From: Dinoroseobacter sp034111085
GTDB taxonomy: Bacteria; Pseudomonadota; Alphaproteobacteria; Rhodobacterales; Rhodobacteraceae
Length of the DNA stretch: 64,000 bases
NCBI GenBank assembly: GCA_034111085.1
Contig: JAWUXZ010000020.1
Coordinates: 19,632-83,631 of the forward strand
Direction: 5' to 3'
Both the position numbers and the translations under genes were made by a program. Every line of letters begins with the position of its first letter. Within the stretch, counting starts at the first letter, position 1. The notes below the pieces were generated by a model, which saw nothing but the letters and a program-made list of their open reading frames with translations, was not told the DNA's origin and did no database searches. This document shows positions 8,866 through 17,227 of this stretch, in pieces.

Positions 8866-9459
8866 ATGATGAAACTCTACTGCTTCGGCGAAAGCGGCAA
8901 CTGCTACAAAGCAGCACTCGCGCTCGAACTATCGGGCCTGCCATGGCAAGCCGTGCCTGTTGATTTCTTTGGCGGCGAGGCGCGCACAGAAGCTTACAAG
9001 CGCGACATCAACCCTATGGGCGAGGCCCCGGTTCTGATCGACACCGATCACGACTACCGCCTGACCCAATCGGGTGCGATCCAAGACTACATCTGTCACC
9101 TGACGGGCAAACTAACAGGCGATACGCCCGAGGCACGCCGCGAAGTTCTGCGCTGGACCCTTTGGGACAACCACAAGCTCAGTTCACAAGCGGGCATGCA
9201 GCGGTTCTTGATGAACTTCCTGCCCGAAGAAAAGCGCCCGCAGGAGGTCATCGCCTTCACCAAAGGCCGCCTTGCCGCCACCTATACTGTGCTGAACGAC
9301 CATCTGACGGGCCGCGACTGGATCGCCACCGATACCCTGACAACTGCTGACATCTCCTGCGCGGGCTATCTCTATTACCCTGAGCCGTTCGGCTTTGAGC
9401 GCACCGCCTTCCCCGCCATCGACGCTTGGTTGACGCGCCTCAGCGACACACCCGGCTGA
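8866..9459 (+). CDS. glutathione S-transferase family protein
   Basis: 197 aa with an N-terminal thioredoxin-fold domain (residues 1-80: KLYCFGESGNCYK, then GEAPVLI with the cis-Pro loop and TQSGAI for glutathione gamma-Glu binding) and a helical C-terminal domain including a TTADISCAGY N-capping box. Such proteins conjugate glutathione or act as thiol-dependent isomerases in the cytosol. GAGGA precedes the ATG at good spacing; an ATG three bases later is also possible. It sits inside the beta-oxidation operon, perhaps protecting against reactive enoyl or epoxide by-products; that role is inferred. Confidence 0.85.
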   Translation: MMKLYCFGESGNCYKAALALELSGLPWQAVPVDFFGGEARTEAYKRDINPMGEAPVLIDTDHDYRLTQSGAIQDYICHLTGKLTGDTPEARREVLRWTLWDNHKLSSQAGMQRFLMNFLPEEKRPQEVIAFTKGRLAATYTVLNDHLTGRDWIATDTLTTADISCAGYLYYPEPFGFERTAFPAIDAWLTRLSDTPG

Positions 9460-9517
9460 AAACGCCCCTATGACCTGCTGCCCGCGCCGACCGTGGGCAA
9501 AGACAATCGGAGCTAAC

Positions 9518-10729
9518 ATGACCGACGCCTATATCTACGACACCGTTCGCACCCCCCGTGGCAAGGGCCGCAAGGATGGCAGCTTGCATGAGGTGACCTC
9601 TGCGCGTCTCTCCGCGGTCGTTCTCAACGCGCTCAAGGAACGCAACGGGCTTGAGGGCCACGCGGTCGAGGACGTGATCTGGGGCAACGCCACCCAAGTG
9701 GCTGAGCAGGGTGGATGCCTTGCGCGCACCGCAGTGCTCGCCTCCGATCTGGACCAATCCATTCCCGGCCTGTCGATCAACCGTTTCTGCGCGTCGGGGC
9801 TTGAGGCCGTGAACATCGCCGCAAATCAGATCAAGGGCGGCGCAGGCCAAGCCTATATCGCAGGCGGGGTCGAAATGATGGGCCGCGTGCCGATGGGCAG
9901 TGATGGTGCCGCAATTGCCGTTGATCCTTCCATCGCGATGAAAACCTATTTCGTGCCACAAGGAATCTCCGCCGATATCATCGCCACAGAGTATGGTTTT
10001 TCGCGCGATGACGCCGACGCGCTGGCCGTCGAATCCCAGAACCGCGCCGCCGCCGCTTGGGCCGACAACCGCTTCGCCAAATCCGTCATCACCGTGCGCG
10101 ACATCAACGGCCTGCCTATCCTTGATCGCGACGAATACATGCGTCCGGGCACCGATATGCAGTCGCTCGGCGCGCTGAAAGCCAGCTTCAAGGACATGGG
10201 CGAAAGCATGCCCGGTTTCGACAAAATCGCCCTGATGCGCTACCCGCATCTTGAGCGGATCAACCATATCCACCACGCAGGCAACTCGTCGGGGATCGTG
10301 GACGGTTCGGCTGGTATCTTGATCGGCAATAAAGAATTCGGCGAGGCCCACGGCCTAAAACCCCGCGCAATCATCCGCGCGACCTGCAAGATCGGCACCG
10401 ATCCGACGATCATGCTGACAGGCCCGGTGCCTGCAACCCAGAAGATCCTCGCGGATTCCGGGATGAGCATCAACGACATCGACCTGTTCGAGGTCAACGA
10501 GGCGTTCTCAAGCGTCGTTCTGCGCTTTATGCAGGCCTTCGATGTGGCCCCCGCCAAGGTCAATCCCAACGGCGGCTCCATCGCGATGGGCCATCCTTTG
10601 GGCGCAACCGGTGCGATCATCCTGGGCACGCTGCTCGACGAGCTGGAGCGCACTGGCAAGGGCACAGGTCTTGCAACACTTTGTGTGGCCTCCGGCATGG
10701 GCGCCGCCACAATTATCGAGCGCGTGTGA
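9518..10729 (+). CDS. fadA: acetyl-CoA C-acyltransferase (beta-oxidation thiolase)
   Basis: 403 aa from the ATG at 9518; the frame opens earlier at 9470 but without a ribosome site. The thiolase catalyses CoA-dependent cleavage of 3-oxoacyl-CoA. Active-site residues are visible: nucleophile Cys91 in INRFCASGLEAV, the His in GHPLGATGA, and the second Cys in CVASGMGAA near the C-terminus. NEAF, a conserved substrate-loop motif, is also present. With the multifunctional enzyme encoded downstream it completes a fatty acid oxidation spiral. Its stop overlaps the start of the first cupin gene. Confidence 0.92.
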   Translation: MTDAYIYDTVRTPRGKGRKDGSLHEVTSARLSAVVLNALKERNGLEGHAVEDVIWGNATQVAEQGGCLARTAVLASDLDQSIPGLSINRFCASGLEAVNIAANQIKGGAGQAYIAGGVEMMGRVPMGSDGAAIAVDPSIAMKTYFVPQGISADIIATEYGFSRDDADALAVESQNRAAAAWADNRFAKSVITVRDINGLPILDRDEYMRPGTDMQSLGALKASFKDMGESMPGFDKIALMRYPHLERINHIHHAGNSSGIVDGSAGILIGNKEFGEAHGLKPRAIIRATCKIGTDPTIMLTGPVPATQKILADSGMSINDIDLFEVNEAFSSVVLRFMQAFDVAPAKVNPNGGSIAMGHPLGATGAIILGTLLDELERTGKGTGLATLCVASGMGAATIIERV

Positions 10730-11199
10730 TGCGCAAACTCGACCTAACCTCGGCCCCGTTCCTAAGCTTCGCGGCGGACGATCCGCTTGGGGCGGCCCGG
10801 CGATGGGCTGTGGGCGACGCAGGTGGGCTCACGCAATTCGGGGTGGCAATTGAAGAACTGTCTGCGGGGGCAGCGTCATCCGAGCGGCACTGGCACAGTG
10901 ATGAGGATGAGCTTATTTATGTTCTCGACGGAGCTATCACGCTGGTCGAGGATGACGGCGCTACCTCCCTCAAACCCGGCGACGCGGTTGCCTGGCCAGC
11001 GAACCGGCCCAACGCACACCGGCTCGAAAACCACTCGACCTCGACGGTCCGGTTCCTTGTGGTCGGCAAGCGCTCTGCGACTGACACCGTTCACTATCCC
11101 GATCTCGGTCAAACCCGCGTTCGCGCGGCAGACGGATCATGGCAGCTTACCGGACCGGGCGGCACGCTTATCGAGGAAGGGGGACATGCGAATGCCTAA
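10729..11199 (+). CDS. cupin domain protein A, 156 aa
   Basis: Single-domain cupin starting at the ATG overlapping the thiolase stop (TGATG). Cupin motif 1 is RHWHSDEDELIYVLDG (His, His, Glu metal ligands), motif 2 is PANRPNAH. It shares DDGATS, a conserved P-A-N-x-P-N and FLVVG with the next gene and has the identical length, so the two are tandem paralogues. Small cupins of this type may bind metals or act as isomerases or sensors. The location between thiolase and FadB-type genes suggests a link to acyl-CoA metabolism, but no reaction can be assigned. Confidence 0.78.
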   Translation: MRKLDLTSAPFLSFAADDPLGAARRWAVGDAGGLTQFGVAIEELSAGAASSERHWHSDEDELIYVLDGAITLVEDDGATSLKPGDAVAWPANRPNAHRLENHSTSTVRFLVVGKRSATDTVHYPDLGQTRVRAADGSWQLTGPGGTLIEEGGHANA

Positions 11200-11662
11200 A
11201 CTCGAACTCGCCACCGTGCCGGTCAAAACCGGCTCAATCTACCCTGCACCTTATGATGCGCTCATGACCGGACGGTCGTCGTTGCGTCTAGGACAATCGG
11301 GTGGGCTGAGCCAGTTCGGCGTGAACATTGTCACGCTTGAGGTCGGAGCCACTTCCAGTTTGCGACACTGGCACCTCAAAGAAGACGAATTCGTCATGAT
11401 CCTTGAGGGCACCTGTCACCTGATCGAAGACGACGGGGCCACGTCAATGAAAGTCGGTGATTGCGCCGCATTCCCCGCGAACACACCCAACGGCCACTGC
11501 TTCGAAAATCGCAGCGAGGCCGCCGCAAAATTCCTCGTCGTGGGCAGCAAAATGCCAGACGAAGAAGCCACGTATTCCGATGTCGATCTCCATGTGAAGA
11601 TCACGGACGCAGGTCCGATCTTCTCGCACTGGGACGGCACACCCTTTCAGGGAGCTAAGTAA
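11192..11662 (+). CDS. cupin domain protein B, 156 aa (tandem paralogue)
   Basis: Starts at ATG 11192, chosen because GGAAGGGGG lies eight bases upstream; ATG 11186 is too close to that site. It overlaps the previous cupin gene by eight bases. Motif 1 is RHWHLKEDEFVMILEG, motif 2 PANTPNGH, and EDDGATSMKVGD and FLVVGSKMPDEE are shared with cupin A. The retained His/Glu ligands in both copies argue that both bind metal. The adjacent FadB-like gene begins immediately after the stop. Confidence 0.78.
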   Translation: MPKLELATVPVKTGSIYPAPYDALMTGRSSLRLGQSGGLSQFGVNIVTLEVGATSSLRHWHLKEDEFVMILEGTCHLIEDDGATSMKVGDCAAFPANTPNGHCFENRSEAAAKFLVVGSKMPDEEATYSDVDLHVKITDAGPIFSHWDGTPFQGAK

Positions 11663-13861
11663 ATGACTGACTTTACACTCGAAAAACATGCCGACGGCGC
11701 TGCTATCATCACTTGGGACTGCCCTGGCCGTCCAATGAACGTGCTGACGCGCGAAGCATTCTCACTCGTCGAAGATATGCTCGATGACTGCTTGGCTGAT
11801 GACGCAGTCAAGGGCATCGTCATAACCTCCGGCAAGGCCGACTTCGCCGCTGGGATGGACCTAAACGTTCTCGCAGCCGTGGCCGCTGAAGGCGGCGAGC
11901 ACCCCGAACAAGCCACGTTCGATTTCATCATGAACGGCCACCGCATCTTGCGTAAGATCGAGCGCGCCGGGATGGACCCGAAAACCCTCAAGGGCGGCAA
12001 GCCTATTGCGACCGCCATGCCCGGCACCGGCCTCGGCATCGGGTTTGAAATCCCACTGGCCACGCACCGCATCTTCGCGGCACCAAATCCTAAAGCCAAA
12101 ATCGGCCTGCCCGAAATCTTGGTTGGTATCTTTCCCGGCGCAGGTGGGACGACCCGCCTTGTGCGCAAGATGGGCGCAATGGCCGCCAGCCCCTACCTGC
12201 TGGAAGGCAAGCCCCTCGCGCCCGACAAAGCCAAAGCCGCTGGCCTGATCGCCGAGGTCGTCGAAGACCCCATTGCCGCCGCGCGCGCTTGGGTTCTGCA
12301 AGCCACAGACGCCGATCTCGTCAAGCCGTGGGACCAAAAGGGCTACAAAATGCCCGGCGGCGCGCCCTACCACCCTGCTGGCTTCATGACCTATGTGGGT
12401 GCCTCCGCGATGGTCCATGCCAACACATGGGGCGTCTATCCGGCGGCCAAGGCGCTGCTTTGCGCCGCATATGAGGGCGCGCTTGTGCCCTTCGACACAG
12501 CGCTCAAGATCGAGGCGCGCTATTTCACCTCAGTTCTTGTGAACCCATCATCATCCGCCATGATCCGGTCGCTGTTCATCAATAAGACAGCACTCGAAAA
12601 AGGCGCTGTACGCCCCGCAGGCATCCCCAGCCAAGCCGTCAAAAAGGTCGGTATTCTAGGCGCAGGCATGATGGGCGCCGGCATCGCTTATGTGTCGGCC
12701 AAGGCCGGGATCGAGGTCGTGCTGCTAGACCAACAACAAGCCGCCGCCGACAAGGGCAAGGCCTACTCGGAAGCGCTGCTCGACAAGGCCATCAGCCGCA
12801 AGCGCTCTACGCCCGAGAAGAAGGACGCGCTGCTCAACCTCATCGAGGCCACCACCGATTATCAAGCCCTCAAGGATTGCGACCTGATCGTGGAGGCGGT
12901 GTTTGAGGACCCCGCAATCAAAGCCACCGTCACCAAAGCGGTCGAGGCCGTCGTGAGCGAGGATACCATCTTCGCAACCAACACCTCCACCTTGCCGATT
13001 GGCGAGCTTGCAAAGGCCAGCACACGGCCTGAGCAGTTCATCGGCATCCACTTCTTCTCGCCCGTAGACAAGATGTTGCTGGTCGAGATCATCAAGGGAG
13101 CCCAGACTGGCGACCGTGCCACGGCCAAAGCGCTCGACTTCGTGCGCCAGATCCGCAAAACGCCCATCGTGGTTAATGACGCGCGCTTCTTCTACGCCAA
13201 CCGCTGCATCATCCCCTATATCAACGAGGGGATCCGCATGGTCGCTGAGGGCGTGTCGCCGTCGCTGATCGAGAACGCCGCCAAGTTGGTCGGGATGCCG
13301 CTGGGTCCGCTTCAACTCGTGGATGAAACCTCCATCGATCTCGGAGTCAAGATCGCCAAGGCAACCCGCGCGGCCATGGGCGACGCCTATCCAGACGGGG
13401 CAGTTGACGAGGTGATTTTCTGGATGGCAGACGAAAACCGCCTCGGCAAAAAGGTCGGGGCCGGATTTTACAGCTATGACGAAAAGGGCAAACGCCAAGG
13501 ACTCTGGGACGGGCTCTCGGCCAAATATCCAGTGGCCGAGGACCAACCCGACCTGATCGAAGTCCAACACCGCCTTCTGTTCGCACAAGTGCTAGAGGCG
13601 GTACGCGCGCTCGAAGATGGGGTCCTGATGGACATCCGCGAGGGCGATGTGGGGGCGATCCTAGGATGGGGGTTCGCGCCATGGAGTGGGGGACCGCTGA
13701 GCTGGCTCGACATGCTCGGAACACCTTACGCAGCCGAGCGGTGCGATGCGTTGACCGAGACCTACGGCGAGCGCTTCAAGTGCCCTGACTTGCTGCGCGA
13801 AATGGCCAAGAAAAGCCAACGGTTCTACAAACGCTTCGCGCCCGAGAAAAAAGCCGCTTAG
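11663..13861 (+). CDS. multifunctional enoyl-CoA hydratase / 3-hydroxyacyl-CoA dehydrogenase (FadB/FadJ type)
   Basis: 732 aa fusion. Residues 1-290 form a crotonase domain with an oxyanion-hole region PGTGLGIGFEIPLATH and the Glu-bearing IGLPEILVGIFPGAGG. From about 325 comes a Rossmann domain (KKVGILGAGMMGAGIAY) and GIHFFSPVDKM with the catalytic His, then two 3-hydroxyacyl-CoA dehydrogenase C-terminal domains. It hydrates enoyl-CoA and oxidises the 3-hydroxy product with NAD. The order of domains matches FadB and FadJ, which differ in partner; a choice is not made. It is the last gene before a strong terminator. Confidence 0.93.
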   Translation: MTDFTLEKHADGAAIITWDCPGRPMNVLTREAFSLVEDMLDDCLADDAVKGIVITSGKADFAAGMDLNVLAAVAAEGGEHPEQATFDFIMNGHRILRKIERAGMDPKTLKGGKPIATAMPGTGLGIGFEIPLATHRIFAAPNPKAKIGLPEILVGIFPGAGGTTRLVRKMGAMAASPYLLEGKPLAPDKAKAAGLIAEVVEDPIAAARAWVLQATDADLVKPWDQKGYKMPGGAPYHPAGFMTYVGASAMVHANTWGVYPAAKALLCAAYEGALVPFDTALKIEARYFTSVLVNPSSSAMIRSLFINKTALEKGAVRPAGIPSQAVKKVGILGAGMMGAGIAYVSAKAGIEVVLLDQQQAAADKGKAYSEALLDKAISRKRSTPEKKDALLNLIEATTDYQALKDCDLIVEAVFEDPAIKATVTKAVEAVVSEDTIFATNTSTLPIGELAKASTRPEQFIGIHFFSPVDKMLLVEIIKGAQTGDRATAKALDFVRQIRKTPIVVNDARFFYANRCIIPYINEGIRMVAEGVSPSLIENAAKLVGMPLGPLQLVDETSIDLGVKIAKATRAAMGDAYPDGAVDEVIFWMADENRLGKKVGAGFYSYDEKGKRQGLWDGLSAKYPVAEDQPDLIEVQHRLLFAQVLEAVRALEDGVLMDIREGDVGAILGWGFAPWSGGPLSWLDMLGTPYAAERCDALTETYGERFKCPDLLREMAKKSQRFYKRFAPEKKAA

Positions 13862-13894
13862 GGCGGTCCAGCCACCGAGGCGACACACAAAGAA

Positions 13895-13918
13895 GGCTCC
13901 CGAGAGGGGGCCTTTTTT
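13895..13918 (+). terminator. rho-independent terminator after the beta-oxidation operon
   Basis: GGCTCCC and GGGGGCC form a seven-pair stem (one G-T pair) around a GAGA tetraloop, followed directly by six T residues. It lies 33 bases after the fadB-type stop. Confidence 0.85.
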
Positions 13919-14007
13919 GTTCGAGAAAAGGCCGCACATATTCGCTGCGCTGAGTGCCAAGGCCTGCTCCACTCAGTTGATCTTGTCTCGGTTTAGTCTC
14001 AAGCCGC

Positions 14008-14751
14008 CTACTCTCCTCGCCACCCGAGCCCCATGCTCATGGCCGTTGCCGCCTTGCGCACGGCCTCGACCACCTTGCTGCCCACCACGTCTGTCACGTT
14101 CGTAGCACTCACTGCCGCAACAACCTCACCCGACATATCCAGCACGGGCGCTGCAACGCTGGAAATCCCGCTCTCGAACCGGCCAATGCTTTGGACATGG
14201 TCTGCTCCGATGTCTTGGCGGCGTGCCTCTAGCACACGCATGAGCGATCCTCGGTCGAGGTCTCCATACAGCTGCCGCAACTCACGCTCGGTCTTGCACG
14301 CGAGAAATATCCGGCCCATCGCCGTGGTCGCGGCGGGCAAGCGGCTGCCGACATGGACCAGCGATGACAGGCCCTGGGCCGCGGGCATGCGCAACAGATA
14401 GAGCACATGCCGCCCGTCGAGCACCCCCAGATGTGTGGACCAATCAATCTCGTCTCGAAGTTTTTCAAGCGCAGGCTGTGCTACCTCCAGCAACTCGCGA
14501 CTGGCATGGTAGCCGTAGCTAAGGCGCAGCACTGATGGGCCGAGGCGGTAATGATGGCCCTCCTGCGTTGGCAGCAAATAGCCTTCACTGACCAAAGTAT
14601 GGACGCTGCGGAAGGCGGCAGAGCGCGTAATCCCAAGCGCGCCTGCGATCTCAGACAGCGTCAATTCCGGCTTGCGCGGCGTGAAGGTTTGCAGCACTGC
14701 AAGCCCGCGCTTGAGGCCCGGAACCGTATAGGGGTCTTTTTCATCGGTCAT
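14008..14751 (-). CDS. IclR family transcriptional regulator 1
   Basis: 247 aa from ATG 14751; the open frame continues to 14943, but the added 64 residues lie across the promoter. The N-terminal winged HTH (residues 10-70: GLKRGLAVLQTF, LSEIAGALGITRSAAFRSV) and a C-terminal effector domain (LGVLDGRHVLYLL, GSRLPAATTAMGR, SIGRFESGISSVAAPV) are typical of IclR proteins that sense aromatic acids and other small ligands. It is divergent from the bicupin-Rieske operon, which is its likely target. Confidence 0.88.
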   Translation of the reverse strand: MTDEKDPYTVPGLKRGLAVLQTFTPRKPELTLSEIAGALGITRSAAFRSVHTLVSEGYLLPTQEGHHYRLGPSVLRLSYGYHASRELLEVAQPALEKLRDEIDWSTHLGVLDGRHVLYLLRMPAAQGLSSLVHVGSRLPAATTAMGRIFLACKTERELRQLYGDLDRGSLMRVLEARRQDIGADHVQSIGRFESGISSVAAPVLDMSGEVVAAVSATNVTDVVGSKVVEAVRKAATAMSMGLGWRGE

Positions 14752-14762
14752 ATCTGTTTCAC

Positions 14763-14809
14763 CCGCAAAACGCACTCTTCCCAAATGAGGTCCTATCCTT
14801 AGTTTGCGG
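14763..14809. promoter_or_regulatory. inverted half-sites between IclR-1 and the Rieske operon
   Basis: CCGCAAA at 14763-14769 and its exact complement TTTGCGG at 14803-14809 lie in the 85-base divergent promoter region. The 33-base spacer would put the halves about three turns apart. This differs from the GTTC/GAAC sites near IclR-2, so the two regulators probably read different operators. Function is inferred from position only. Confidence 0.35.
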
Positions 14810-14836
14810 TCAAGGTTTAACGCGAAGGATGACGAG

Positions 14837-15793
14837 ATGAATATGATGAAAGGCACGCCCAACCCATTGGCGCAGGCGCTCACCGCCAGCACGGGTCGTT
14901 TCACAGACAAAACATTCGACTGGAACGCGTTCCCCTCGAACACCGGCTTTACCGAACTTGCCCGCGCACAGATGCGCTATATCGGGGCTGGCGGCTCGCC
15001 CAAGGTCGGCGACACCAGCACCTTAAAGCCTGAAAATTTCACGCTCAGCCTGATCTATAAAGAGCCCGGCAAATACGCCGCCTGCCACAGCCACGAGATC
15101 GAGGAGAGCTTTCTGATCATCGACGGCACGCTGATTGTCGGCTGGGAAAAGGACGGCGAAGTGGTCGAGGTAAACCTTGGTCCAAAAGACATGATCCTGA
15201 ACGCCCGCGAAATCGGCCACGGCTTCCGCGTTGACGGCGTCGAGCCGGTGATGATGTCGATCAGCGTCGATGTCGGCAAGCCGCTGCCGCCCGTCTATCA
15301 CTACCACCCTAAGGAGCATCCCGCCGAGCTGGCCCGCACTTTTGGCGCGGCACCCGGCAAGACAATGAAATACGATCCCGCAGGCGATCACCCGATCCAG
15401 AAGCTGATGTCGGAATTCGTCGTGCGCTACACCGACCTGCCAACGATCTGGGAGCACGCGGGCTTCACGCGTAAGGTCTATGTCGGCAACACACCGGGCG
15501 CGATCCAGCACGACACTTGCCGCAAGGAAATGTGGGGCCTCCCCTCGCTGGCCGCAATCAAGCCGTACACACGCGATGTGGACGAGGCGATTTTGTGCCT
15601 TGAGGGCGCGATTGAAGTCATCTGGATCGACGCGGATGGCAATGAGGCCGTGACCGAACTTGGTCCCCGCGATCTGGTCCGTACTCCCGCAGGCCAAGCC
15701 CATTGCATCCGCAATCCGGGTGCTGGGGCGGCGACGCTTTGGACGGTGATTGGCAGCTCTGAAGACGACGCCATCACCTACGAGGCCGCATAA
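14837..15793 (+). CDS. two-cupin (bicupin) domain protein
   Basis: 318 aa from ATG 14837, with GAAGGA eight bases upstream. Two cupin folds are visible. The first (about residues 80-150) has the ligand set CHSHEIEESF with a later His in GHGF. The second (about 235-300) has degenerate ligands, KPYTRDVDEAI, and one His in GQAH, so only the first is likely to bind metal. The layout recalls gentisate-type bicupin dioxygenases, which also use one metal site, but identity to them cannot be judged. It leads the operon with the Rieske oxygenase, so it could be a ring-cleaving dioxygenase, an isomerase or a substrate-binding accessory. Confidence 0.7.
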   Translation: MNMMKGTPNPLAQALTASTGRFTDKTFDWNAFPSNTGFTELARAQMRYIGAGGSPKVGDTSTLKPENFTLSLIYKEPGKYAACHSHEIEESFLIIDGTLIVGWEKDGEVVEVNLGPKDMILNAREIGHGFRVDGVEPVMMSISVDVGKPLPPVYHYHPKEHPAELARTFGAAPGKTMKYDPAGDHPIQKLMSEFVVRYTDLPTIWEHAGFTRKVYVGNTPGAIQHDTCRKEMWGLPSLAAIKPYTRDVDEAILCLEGAIEVIWIDADGNEAVTELGPRDLVRTPAGQAHCIRNPGAGAATLWTVIGSSEDDAITYEAA

Positions 15794-16110
15794 TGGCCGC
15801 TGCACGAACCGACGCATTCAAGGACCGGTGGGCCGAGGCGCAAGCTACCTCTGGTCGGCCCGAGCTGGCGTATCAAAGCGTTGGGCGCGTGATTTCGCCC
15901 GAGGAAAAGGTGCTCGCCGCAGCCATGATGGAGATTTACGGCGCAGGCGCTGTCAGCTTGAGCGACGTTGCCGAAAAGCTGTCTGAACGCGCGATTGTGG
16001 CCCCCATGTCGGGTCAAACCGCTTGGGACGCCGATCTGCTAGAGGATGAGCTGCGCGCTGCTAATGAAACGCTCGACGCCAGCTACCAAGCCCATGGATA
16101 CGGCGCTTAA
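15793..16110 (+). CDS. recombinase-like helix-turn-helix protein, 105 aa
   Basis: Starts at the ATG overlapping the bicupin stop (TAATG). The sequence is helical, with a central LSDVAEKLSERAIVAPMSGQ segment resembling a recombinase-type HTH followed by a WDADLLEDELRAANETLDA helix. Small proteins annotated as recombinase-like HTH are known beside Rieske oxygenase genes; that recognition is from memory of the family. It has no catalytic recombinase residues and is too small to be one. It may act as a chaperone-like or regulatory partner of the oxygenase. Confidence 0.55.
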   Translation: MAAARTDAFKDRWAEAQATSGRPELAYQSVGRVISPEEKVLAAAMMEIYGAGAVSLSDVAEKLSERAIVAPMSGQTAWDADLLEDELRAANETLDASYQAHGYGA

Positions 16111-16180
16111 CACATGACCCCTCGCCTCCGGTCCCTTAGGGCTCGGGGGCCTCATCACAGCAAGCAAGGGAGGTTCGCTC

Positions 16181-17227
16181 ATGGCGACTGAAACACCGCT
16201 CCGCGCCCGCGTCGAGACCCGCATCAACGAAGGCCTCAAGGGCCAATGGTATCCCGTCGCCAAATCGGTCGAGATCAAAGGCACCAAGCCCTACGGGACC
16301 ATGCTGCTTGGCCAAAAGATCGTGCTATGGCGCGACGGCGCAGGCGATATCAAGTGTATCGAGGATTTCTGCCCCCATCGCGGCGCCCCCCTCAGCTACG
16401 GCGAAATTCACGAGGGCAATATCGGCTGCAGGTATCACGGCGTCGTCGTCGATGGCACTGGCACCGTGCAGCGTGTGCCTGCAATGCCGGACTGCGCAAT
16501 GGAAGGCCGCAAGGCGCTCAAGGACTTTCGGGTCGAGGAGCACAGCGACGCGGTGTTCGTCTACATCCCCTCGACTGAGCGCCCTGAGCCGCCCGAATTG
16601 CGCGTGCCGGACGAGTTGAACGATCCGTCGTGGACAGGCTTTCTGTGCACCGCCGTGTGGGACGTGAACTACCGTTACGCGCTCGACAATCTCGCCGACC
16701 CGATGCACGGCTGCTACCTGCACGCCGAAAGCTTCACACTGGCGTTCGGGTCCAAGCAAGACCTTCTCGAATTGAACGAGAAAGACGAAGGCTTCCACGT
16801 CACCCGCGTCGGTCAGGTCGGATCTAACTTCGACTGGACCGAGTTTGTCGTGACCAATGGCGGCATGTTCTGCTTTCTCGACATCCCCTATCCGCCTGCG
16901 GCTGGACCCGGCGGCAACATGCGTATCCTTGGTTTTGTCAGCCCCATGGGGCCGCGCAAGTGCAAGGTCTTCTTCTGGCGCATCCGCCAAGTCGAAGGAG
17001 CCGCGCGTGACAGCTGGCGGTTTCTCTACCGCGCAGCGCTTGAGCAGCGCCATTGGAGCGTGCTTGAGCAAGACCGCGTGATGCTTGAGGGCATGGAGGA
17101 TGACGCGCGTACTCGCGAGATGCTGTATCAACACGACATTGGCGTCGCGCACTTGCGCCGAGCCCTGAACAAGGCCGCAAAAACTCAGCTGATGGCGGAA
17201 GACGCAGCAAAGGTGGCCGCCGAATGA
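16181..17227 (+). CDS. Rieske [2Fe-2S] ring-hydroxylating oxygenase, alpha subunit
   Basis: 348 aa terminal oxygenase component. The Rieske cluster ligands are Cys64, His66, Cys83 and His86 (CPHRG and CRYHG). The mononuclear iron site reads DPMHGCYLH, giving His176, His181 and bridging Asp173, with a C-terminal Asp/Glu ligand region near EQDRVMLEG. The length matches VanA-like homotrimeric enzymes that need no beta subunit. GGGAGG lies seven bases before the ATG. The reaction is hydroxylation or O/N-demethylation of an aromatic or related ring at the expense of NAD(P)H. No ferredoxin or reductase gene is found anywhere in the window. Confidence 0.92.
   Translation: MATETPLRARVETRINEGLKGQWYPVAKSVEIKGTKPYGTMLLGQKIVLWRDGAGDIKCIEDFCPHRGAPLSYGEIHEGNIGCRYHGVVVDGTGTVQRVPAMPDCAMEGRKALKDFRVEEHSDAVFVYIPSTERPEPPELRVPDELNDPSWTGFLCTAVWDVNYRYALDNLADPMHGCYLHAESFTLAFGSKQDLLELNEKDEGFHVTRVGQVGSNFDWTEFVVTNGGMFCFLDIPYPPAAGPGGNMRILGFVSPMGPRKCKVFFWRIRQVEGAARDSWRFLYRAALEQRHWSVLEQDRVMLEGMEDDARTREMLYQHDIGVAHLRRALNKAAKTQLMAEDAAKVAAE

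Noticed and set aside
15793..16110. true site-specific recombinase or mobile element
   Set aside because: The 105-aa protein lacks catalytic residues and no repeats or transposase genes are nearby.
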